Positions 56,001 to 64,000 of a stretch of 64,000 bases of DNA are shown here, piece by piece. The notes beneath the pieces are model-generated. The model worked only from the letters and a program-made list of their open reading frames with translations, did not search any database and was not told where the DNA came from. The translations under genes were made by a program, and so were the position numbers. How positions within the stretch are numbered: the first letter of the stretch is position 1; every line of letters begins with the position of its first letter. The DNA is from Choanephora cucurbitarum (Eukaryota > Mucoromycota > Mucoromycetes > Mucorales > Choanephoraceae): NCBI GenBank assembly GCA_025331435.1, contig JAIWNI010000123.1, forward strand, positions 1 to 64,000. The letters are read 5' to 3'.

Positions 56001-58542
56001 ATCAATCAACTGTCGAAAAACCCAGGTTGCGGCAAACTTGCAATTGTCTTTTGTACTGCAAGAATAGTTGTGTACTAATCAATGATATATACTCGTAGCC
56101 GATTGGCCACTTCTCTCCATACCATGTTAATAGATTAGTCTAAAAGCATTATGATGCAAAGACAGAAGCTTATCATGTTTGTCTAACAATGGTACATGTG
56201 TCTTACAAGGCCAATCAAAATACTTGCACTTGTCAAAAGATGAATCAAATCAAAACAATGAGACAGGCACCGAGTCAATTACCACTCGGGCTTCACTGTA
56301 TAGGCAGCTTGTTACCTTCTCTAACACGTCCGAATAATTGCGAGTTGCTGTTCCTTCGCGACAAATGGAACTCCTCTAAAAGCGCTTAAGTATGCCGTAG
56401 CATCCTCGATCGAAGGGCTTGCCAAAGACACAAGCATATTTTTTAAAGCGGTTTCGACTTGGACTTAGCTATACGCGTTAACGGATTCTGTCCTCAGAAA
56501 AGAGGTTTTGTAGCTATGGCCACCTTTATGGCTGTCATTTTTAATCTTCCTTCCGATGTTCGGTAAGCAATACACAGCAACAATCAGGCTTTTGGCTGCT
56601 GTATAAACTGACCTTTACATGAGAAAGAAGACAGGCTGCAAGTTGCCGTTTCTTTTAGCAATATAAAGCGAAAAAGATCTTTAATCATCTTGCTCCAATG
56701 CTAAAAGACTTACCTACATTGCAGACAAAGGGAACGAAGGTCAAGTCCTATCATCGGCAGGAGTCTTTCTGAAAATCTTTTTTTTTGTCTGTAATTGGCG
56801 ACTTCCCTATAAAACACATGCATCTGAGTATGATTGCAGAATTTGTTTATCAGAGGCATCAAGGCGTTGAACAGACAAAACTTCTCTTTTGTTGACGAAA
56901 ACTAAAATACATTTACAAGACGAAAGAAGAACTTTGATGTTGTTGAAGTAATTCATCATAGTTTGAAAAAGTTTGGCATATTGCATGTTGTACTTTATAT
57001 ACATCAAATACAGAATACTCTATGTATCGAGAGAAGTACTCCCTTGAAATACCTTGTATTCTTTTCTGACTGTTCGCTTTGCTCTCTCGTCAGACTGCAT
57101 TTTTGGGATCATCATGCAGCAAAGCAGTTACGGTAACTCGTCACTGGCAAAGAAATTATAGCTTTAGGTACAAGAAATGCACTTTTGTTGAAGCTACAAT
57201 ACAGGAAGATCATTATCGAAGCCTTGTTGAAAGCTTAAAAAGCCCGGTTAGCAGGTAACGTATTTATGTTTAAGAGGAAACCAATCAAGTGTTGCACCTG
57301 ACGAAAGTTCTGCTCTCTATTGATACTGAAACAAGCCTAGTCATACCAGAGGTGTCGATTGAATTGATTTCCTTTAATTTGTGGTACCTAACACTATAGT
57401 AGATGCATACCTAAACCAAAAAAGCAAGGAGAATACATTGAACAAGATGCTTACGAAAGTGGAGATTGATAAGATCTCACATTCTTTTTGTTGTCTTTCC
57501 AAGGTCTGTTCAATATCCTTGCAATATCAGATCGCAAGTGCCGAAGTACTCGAGACTGAAGGCAATATTGCTGAATGAATTAAACTCCTAAAAAAGTATT
57601 GAAAGCCTTATGTACAAGACTCCTCAATCGCAAGATAGGGATGGCTACAAGAAGTGTCCGATCTAATGGATGTCCAGAACGGAATGCTATCAACGAAATG
57701 AGTAAAAAAATTTGCTCTTAACTACCACAGTCGTAAAGTTTTTAAAATCCCTCTTACCTGTATCCCACACACAAATTTAAAAAATGCTCAACAAAAGCCC
57801 CTACTAATTAATTATGAAGCCAAAATAGTAAAACTGCCAGCAGCCTTCAGCAAATGTTTTAGAAGATCAATAGAAAATCAACCAATCATGGATACAAACG
57901 ACGAAAAGCTAGTGTAACAGTTTATAATAGCTTGATATTTCATCGAAATCGATGCAAGATAAATCCGAATGTTGCTGTTCTTGTTGAATTGGAAGTAGGC
58001 ACTGGTGACATCTAAGAAATGATCCCAAACAACATTTCTAACAACTATTAAATTCACATTCAAATCACGTAAGTAGCAACCCTTGTGCCTCATCTGAGTG
58101 CTTAAGAATGTTAATATTGAAGAAATTACAAGTAACCATGAGTACTTATATTTTAAGAACAATTAGGAGTCGAACAATGACAAAGACAGGTTAATGGTAG
58201 TTGCCATCGAACAAGTCAAGTCACTAGCTTCCACCATTCCAAATCTCTACAAAAGTTGTTTTATCGGAACAGTTCCACTTGTGGTTGCGGAAAGTTTGGC
58301 ATCTTTGACCAGCTTTGCATCACTCAACTTCATGCTTCACATTTTTTTTTACTTACATCATGAGAAGGCTCTTCTATTATTTTTATAACAACATATAACA
58401 AGTATCTCTTTTGAAGCTCTCCCTCTCTCTTTGCATTTTCTGTTAATAATAGAAAAAACAAAACTTGGAGAGCAGAAAAGCTGAAGGCGAAATCAATCAC
58501 TAAAATTAGAAAGAGATTGTCCTTTTTCAAAAGGAAAAAGTT
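56001..58542. other. decayed gene desert, 2.5 kb
   Basis: No intact gene. Scattered short frames on both strands (for example 56189-56389, 57381-57578 and the minus-strand 57878-58162) have coding-like composition, which suggests old transposon or gene remains, but none could be assigned. Confidence 0.4.
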
Positions 58543-61500
58543 ATATACCACGACACACTCGATCCATTCCTGATCTAAAGGACTTTAAATAAAACCGGAC
58601 TTGTTCCCTTAAAAAAAAAGATCCATTCTTGAGTTTCAATATGTTATATACCACGACCCTTTTTTTTTTCTACTTGTTACCCCTTTTTCTCTTTGACATA
58701 ACAATGGTTACAAATCAACTTTACAAAGCATCAGAAGCACTCCCTAATATCCCCAACAACATCGATAGACAGTCTCTTAATACTCTTATTAGAGAGTACT
58801 CAATTAGAAACAAATTTGTCGTTTCTGTCACTCGTTCTGACACAAAAAGCCTTATCTTTCAGTGTGTCAAAAGTGGCAAGCAAAGAGAGACGAAAAGAAT
58901 CGAGGATCCTAGCAAACGTCGTGCCAAAATGAGCCATAAGACAGAATGCCCTTATACAATCAGATTCTTCAAGCCCAAGGGCAAAAACTTATTTAATCTT
59001 CTTGACCCTAAGAATGAGAATGAGCTTTGTCATAACCATCCTATTGATGATCTCAATTTGTTGTCAACTTCAAAGGGACGCAAAAGTATTCTTGAAGTAG
59101 ATGACATGAGAAAGATTAGCTTTGGTCTCGAGCAAAACTCGTCAGCTCGTAAGATCCAAAATACGATCAGTAAAGATAGTCTCTATAACAAATTGACTAA
59201 AGATGACGTTAAGAACATGAAAAGTGTCTACAATCAACAGACATGAGAAGCTTCCCAAAGAGCATCTACTGAACAAGCAAACGTATTGATTCAGCAAATG
59301 CAAAGCAACGGCTACATGACATTTTATGATTTTGATCAGACAATGTTCTTGAAATCTATTTTCTTTGCAAGCAACTCTATGACAGAAAGAGCACAGCATT
59401 TTCCCGAGGTAATGGTCATTGACGCAACCTACAAGATAAACAATTTTAGCATGCCATTGATTGGTATCTATGGAGTTGCAAACATCGGTCAAAGAGCCTT
59501 CAAAAGCTTTCCTGTGGACTTTGCTTGGACGTCAAATGAGCAGGAAATTGCCTGTCAATGGGTTCTTGAAATGCTCAAGAAACAAATGGGTGATGAATTG
59601 CGTCAAACTGTGTTCGTCACTGACAAGTGTACTGCTTTGAGAAATGCTCTTGATAAGTTGTTTCCTCAAAACAAGAAGCTTCTGTATACATGACACATGT
59701 TGACCAATTTGAGTGATCACTGCAGCAAGAAGTCGTTCAAGGATGATGATGTTGTTGAAGAGTTTAAATCGTGTGTTTCTGCTTTGATTAACTTCACTGG
59801 CTTCACAAAGTATTCTGAAAACATGAACAGAATCAACGAGATTCTTCTCAAAGATGATTGCTTTGTTTTCAGAGAAGAAAGAATGAAGTTCAAAGAATAC
59901 TTCGAAGCAGAATGGAAGTTATGCTTACATCAACGGGCTGCCAATTACACTTCCAAGATCAAGACAATGGGTTGCATAATTACTCAGAGGGTCGAGAGTG
60001 GACATGGTACTTTAAAGCACAAGATGGTTTCCGCTCAACATCTCTGTGTTGCTTTTGATAGAGTACACGAGTACTTGAAAGACTTTGAGCGCAACTATGA
60101 AGAGCAGAAGTTGAAGGAGAAAGCAACTTCTGATAAGGTTATCAGTAAAGATGACAACCTCAGTCATCTGCGCGGTAAAATTGGGCACCTCGCTCTTTAT
60201 AAACTGCGCGAGGAATTGTACAGAGAACTCCCTGTCATCTCTGAGCATTACTCGGAATGCAACTGCAAGAACAGAGCCGTCTATGGCTTGTTTTGCTGCC
60301 ATCAATTTGATGTATTAGGGAATTGACAAATCGAACTATCAGATATACCTCGTCGATGATGGATAGCCAACAATCAAGAAGAAATACAAATTACAGATAC
60401 ATCTAGAAGCTTTTCCAAAGATTGGATGAAATATGTCGTTGCTTTGGAAGGTGCTTTCCGTGATGCTGAGGGCGATTATGTGGAAAAAACTCGACTGATA
60501 GATGCAGTTGAGAGTTTCCTCATCTACAACACTGATTCATTTGTTGATGGCAGGTCTCGCATAGCTGAAGAGCCTTCATCATTTCCTAAATTGACTCTTC
60601 CAGAAGCAACTGAGGTCAAGAAACCAGGAAGACCTGCAAAAATCCAGCGTCTTTCTGCACTACCAAAAGACTTTGCTTCTGCTAAGTTTAGGAAAGCCTT
60701 TGCTACAGAAAGAATTAAAAAAAAAGAAAAGGAAGTAGTCAAAGAAGATGAAGAGAAAAAATATGAAAAGAAAGAAGAGGAGGAAGAAGTCAATGAAGAA
60801 AAGAAAGAAGAAAGATTTAAAAGGAAGGCTTTTGAAGATGAAACTGATTTTGTATACGATCTGTATATTTCCAAAAAAAAAAAATACGGGTTGCTTATAC
60901 AGAAGAATTCAGAAAGCAACAGTTGGATATCCCTCTCTCTGCCGATATCAATCAAGACGATGTTGTATCGACCTACAATCCAAAGAGTGATGGCTATTGC
61001 GGTTTTAGGGCAGCAGCATATCTTATATATGGAGATGAAGAACGATTTACCCAAGTAAAAGAAGCTATGTTCTCATTAATGTCAAAAGAATTTGAAAATT
61101 TAATGTTCTACGAAGACTTCTACCGAAGCTCATTTGGAATGACCACAGATGAAGTCAAAATGACTATCACAAGTGGCATTGATTTGCTACAAAAGAAAAG
61201 AAAATGAAGTGGCTCGCTATGATCATAGAAAAGCGAAAACAGCGGGTATGTCCTTTTGGTTTGACAGCATTGATTGTATGCAAGTGCTGGCGGATGCTTA
61301 CGGTCGCCCTGTCTGTTATCATCCAGACCCCAGCAGCAAAAGCCAATTGGATATAGCCTCGACGCACTTTCCTCTAGTTCTGCCCAAGAGGCTAGATCAA
61401 AAGCCAGTGCCTTTACATCTTCAGCATATAGGTGGAATTCGTTGAGGAGCTGTAAAGCTAAAGAACTCCAGCAGCAACCTTCCTCCTGCAAATAGAGTTT

Positions 61501-61730
61501 ATTTTGACTCTCATCCTGACAACTTGACGAACTACAACGTATATTGGAACAAATGGGGAAAGTTCCTCAAAGAAAGAACAGAAAAAAGAACGAAACTTTG
61601 CTCAAAGATATCATATTAATAGATTGGATAAAATAATATTCATAACCTTCTTACTAGAACAGATCGAATATGCATTTAAATTAACAGTAGTGGCATATAA
61701 GAGTAGTGGTATATAAGGGTCGTGGTATAC
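58543..61730 (+). mobile_element. MULE (Mutator-like) element with TATACCACGAC termini
   Basis: TATACCACGAC words in inverse orientation bracket the transposase: 58545 and 58650 on the left, inverse at about 61719-61729 on the right, where two related words (TATACCAC and TATGCCAC) follow inward. The exact outer ends and the 8-11-bp target duplication usual for MULEs could not be fixed, so borders are approximate. Confidence 0.55.
58704..61615 (+). pseudogene. MULE transposase fused to an OTU-type cysteine protease domain
   Basis: One frame runs from 58704 to about 60880: an N-terminal DNA-binding FAR1-like region (KFVVSVTRSDTKSLIFQC ... HKTECPYTIRF ... CHNHPIDD), then the MULE core (VMVIDATYKINNFSMPLIG with the first Asp, AWTSNEQEIACQWVLEML, VFVTDKCTALRNALDKLFP with the second Asp, MGCIITQRVESGHG with the Glu) and a basic GRPAK-type tail. 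After an A12 run the frame shifts into DGYCGFRAAAYLIYGDEERF, an OTU catalytic-Cys motif, and after a second A-rich shift into FWFDSIDCMQVLADAYGRPV ... PLHLQHIGG with a plausible His. In-frame stops are at 59244, 59691, 60324, 60357 and 61443, and all five are TGA. Such transposase-protease fusions are known for MULEs. Confidence 0.75.
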
Positions 61731-62403
61731 CCCCTCTGTTCCTCAAATGTTATGCGACTTATGTCGGCTCTTACGGTAAACATTTTCTTAATATCGCAAT
61801 ACGAAGCACAGAGAGCCGTATAATCAGAAACAATCGCCGTATCATCATAATATTTGCTTTATTATCCTATTTTTTGTCAAATGGTTTGTTATTGTTCTTA
61901 AATGATATGCATTAGTAATTTGTTCCTTCCTGGGGTGAACAAAAAAGGAACTTGAAGCCATAAGGTAGTGTAAGGCAGTAGCATCCAAATCTCGCAGTAC
62001 TACTATTTATTGTGCTACTTGTTCCAGATGGCTTTGCCTTATTGATCAATGCAAGTTAACTTTTTGATTTTTATAAATATTCCTTTATTACTTTCTTGTC
62101 AATAAAACGAATTCTGCCTCATATACATTTGTTTTGGTCTTAACAAATGAAGTGGTTCCTAGCTATACTTGAGCAGACATATTAATAGATCCCACTACAA
62201 TGTAAGATCACTATGTATCTAAAAGCATAATGTTTCGTGCCTCATCCTTTTCGTAACAACGCTTTACTTTACTTTTATTTTGTAGATCTAATATTATATG
62301 AACAAAAATTTACAGCCCATTTAAGTTATTTTTTCAGCCCCGCAACAATAGCCCTTTTTTTCTCTTTTTTGTTCATCTATTTTACATACTACCATATTTA
62401 AGT
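61731..62403. other. intergenic
   Basis: No gene supported. T-rich stretch at 62325-62400 precedes the Nudix gene. Confidence 0.45.
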
Positions 62404-63102
62404 ATGATGACGTTTAAGCACTTTTCAACAAAGTCGCGTGTAGGGAGAGAGAGCCAAGTATATGACGATGACAACATTCGGCAAGTAAGCATTTTTTGTC
62501 AAAATAACGCAACTCATGACTTAGTCGGCGATCTTGATAGATTGCTGGAACAATTGCTGTGGATCCGAAGACCAACATGGTTCTTGTCATCTCGAGCAGT
62601 AAGCATGAAAATGTTTGGGTTCTCGTAAGTTTCTTTTTCTTCTTCCCGTGAAGCAACAACTAAACCAAACTAGCCCAAAGGGGGTTGGGAAAACGATGAG
62701 ACCGTAGAACAATCTGCTGAGCGCGAAGCATACGAAGAAGGTAGAAAGAAAAGGACTAGAAGACAAACAAGACAATTGCAACTCAATTTACTTCTATCAA
62801 CTTTTAGGTGGTATTAGAGGAAAAGTGAAAGCATTTATAGGTAGCTTTGTTGATTATGACATGTATGGGAAGCCTAAGGGCAAAGCTCATTTCTTTGAGT
62901 TTGAGGTCCAACATATTCTAGACCATTGGCCAGAAGAAGAGTTTCGCAAGCGCAGATGGGTAAAGAGTTGATCCTTCAAGTGTCTAATCCATCAAGCTAA
63001 TTTATTGAATAGTGCAAACTTGATGAAGCGCTTTTGCTTCTACAACATAAACCTTTTATGAAGGAAGCTCTATTAGCTTCCTCTTTCGCCTCCAGACTAT
63101 AA
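62404..63102 (+). CDS. Nudix diphosphoinositol-polyphosphate phosphohydrolase (Aps1/DIPP-like)
   Basis: Five exons (62404-62484, 62541-62624, 62674-62740, 62808-62959, 63013-63102) give 157 residues, the size of DIPP enzymes. The Nudix box is complete across an intron: GGWENDETVEQ...REAYEEG. Other marks: RVGRESQVYDDDNIRQ/IAGTIAVD, VWVLPKGG (PKGGWE start), GIRGKVKAFIGSF, KGKAHFFEFEV, and RRWCKLDEALLLLQHKP. It cleaves diphosphoinositol polyphosphates and diadenosine polyphosphates in the cytosol. Two ATGs lie in tandem at the start; the first is used. None of the introns would be visible to an ORF scan. Confidence 0.92.
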
Positions 63103-63255
63103 GATTTATATATAGACACAGTCTTTTCCCAAGAAAACGCGAACATATGACAGATAATTGGCCTTTTACTTTGTACATCGTAAACCTAATTAGTATAGCA
63201 ACAGAGTTTAGCTATGTAAGTATTCATTCTGCAGATAATCATCATCATCTGTCTA

Positions 63256-64000
63256 CAGTCACTAGAAAAATAACTTGATCCATTTCAAAAAATGCATTAA
63301 ATTCCTCAAAATAATATTCTTCATTCCTCTTCTACATCAATTTTCTAAATACAATCAGACATGAACAATACATCAAACGAAAGCTCTAATGCTCGCAAAT
63401 ACGGATATCACAATGATTTCAAGCGAGGAGGTGTTTATTATCTCAGAATATACAATACAACGTATAGTAAGATTGAAGCATTGACAGGTGTTAATGCCAA
63501 GACAGCAAGAAACATTGACAATACAATTGAGAAAAAGGGTACTTTTGAGAAAGGCAAGAGTACTGGTAGAAAGCCAAAGGCAAATGAAGACGACATCAAA
63601 TTGCTGGTTCGTTTTGTACAACAGGATCCGTTTGCAACATATCCTCTGGTCAAAGCGTATGCAGCAACATTTGGCCTGATAGTTGACAGAAAGACCACTG
63701 TCAGCTATCTAGCTAAATGCGGCTTCCATTCGTTTTGGGCAGCACACAAGCCCGCTCTTGAGGATCGCCACAAGGAGGCTAGGCTACGTTGGGCTCGTAG
63801 ACACTCTGGTTGGGATGATGATGAGTGGAAAAGCGTCGTATGGTCGGAGGAGGCATGTTTTCGGGTTGAGAGCAACGACTGTGCTGCCCGAGTCATCCGT
63901 AAAAAGGGCACTAGATACGAGGAAAGAAACATCCTTAGCAGCACCAAATGGGGCAAAAGATCAGTGATGGTTTGTGCCTGTTTTACTGCTTTGAGATTTG
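63256..64000 (+). mobile_element. Tc1/mariner element, left part (runs off the window)
   Basis: TA (63254-63255) followed by CAGTCACTAGAAAAATAACT marks the left terminal repeat about 105 bp before the transposase ATG. The right end is outside the window. Confidence 0.75.
63361..64000 (+). CDS. Tc1-like transposase, N-terminal 213 residues (partial)
   Basis: Open to the window end. Two N-terminal helix-turn-helix parts (GGVYYLRIYNTTYSKIEALTGVNAKT; LVRFVQQDPFATYPLVKAYAATFG...TVSYLAKCGFHSFWAAHKP) with a GRKP hook (STGRKPKANE) between them, then RHKEARLRWARRHSGWDDDEWKSVVWSEEACFRV. In Tc1 proteins the first catalytic Asp lies in the SDE of that block; here the sequence is SEE (GAG at 63847), so the first catalytic residue is Glu or lost. 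Whether the rest of the DDE triad is present cannot be seen. Base composition is somewhat more GC-rich than the flanks. Confidence 0.88.
   Translation, partial: MNNTSNESSNARKYGYHNDFKRGGVYYLRIYNTTYSKIEALTGVNAKTARNIDNTIEKKGTFEKGKSTGRKPKANEDDIKLLVRFVQQDPFATYPLVKAYAATFGLIVDRKTTVSYLAKCGFHSFWAAHKPALEDRHKEARLRWARRHSGWDDDEWKSVVWSEEACFRVESNDCAARVIRKKGTRYEERNILSSTKWGKRSVMVCACFTALRF

Noticed and set aside
60524..61054. 176-codon minus-strand frame rich in Ser and Phe
   Set aside because: Reverse complement of the Lys/Glu-rich tail of the MULE gene.
1..64000. CRISPR arrays, operons, ribosome binding sites
   Set aside because: Gene structure is eukaryotic; no regularly spaced short repeats of CRISPR type were seen. 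The 21-bp iterons lie in transposon ends and have no spacers of CRISPR size.

Overview
This is nuclear DNA from a filamentous fungus. The most likely group is Mucoromycota, order Mucorales (an inference). The evidence is: AT-rich sequence; protein-coding genes cut by many introns of about 45-75 nt with GTAAGT-like donors; single-copy fungal genes (Ubp15/USP7, Snf4, Psk-type PAS kinase, Pan6, Utp11, Aps1, a UapA-type permease, Ecm33-type wall protein); and several repeat and orphan families typical of Mucorales. No tRNA, rRNA or CRISPR array could be supported. I re-spliced the genes by hand. For all but the methyltransferase, whose 5' end is open, the exon lengths sum to a multiple of three, which supports the models.

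Layout. 0.5-10.8 kb is a dense housekeeping block: MARCH-type E3 ligase, USP7-like deubiquitinase, pantothenate synthetase, a five-repeat Myb protein with a mitochondrial-looking N-terminus, and a steroid 5-alpha-reductase-like enzyme. 10.8-16.1 kb holds a poly(A) retro-insertion with target duplications, an MFS anion transporter, and a dead acyl-CoA-synthetase-like gene split by a TA-flanked MITE. 16.3-20.3 kb holds a TMEM70-like mitochondrial protein and a PAS kinase. 20.3-27.5 kb is gene-poor, with a 448-bp tandem duplication, one orphan gene, a second copy of the MITE and a small palindromic element. 27.5-32.2 kb holds Snf4 (AMPK gamma), an XRCC4-like NHEJ protein and an O-fucosyltransferase-like type II membrane protein.

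32.6-37.4 kb is the most unusual region. It is a 4,737-bp element with TA target duplications and 839-bp terminal inverted repeats that look identical. Each terminus carries a regular array of GTCAC-type motifs about 21 bp apart. The element holds one spliced gene (516 aa) with an RPD...GEVK signature like PD-(D/E)XK nucleases, and no recognisable DDE transposase.

38.1-42.6 kb holds a NAT-family purine permease and a four-helix membrane protein. 43.4-47.7 kb holds two decayed Fanzor/TnpB-like genes on either side of a METTL23-like methyltransferase. 48.8-54.0 kb is again dense housekeeping: Utp11, WDR92/DNAAF10-like, SAP18, Ecm33-like and mitochondrial uL10. 54.0-61.7 kb is decayed sequence ending in a MULE transposase-OTU element whose in-frame stops are all TGA. 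62.4-63.1 kb is a Nudix diphosphoinositol-polyphosphate hydrolase. The window ends inside a Tc1/mariner element whose left TIR and transposase are visible.

The genes do not form an operon-like system. They are arranged as tight convergent or divergent pairs, with stop codons as little as 23-25 bp apart, separated by islands of mobile elements from several classes.
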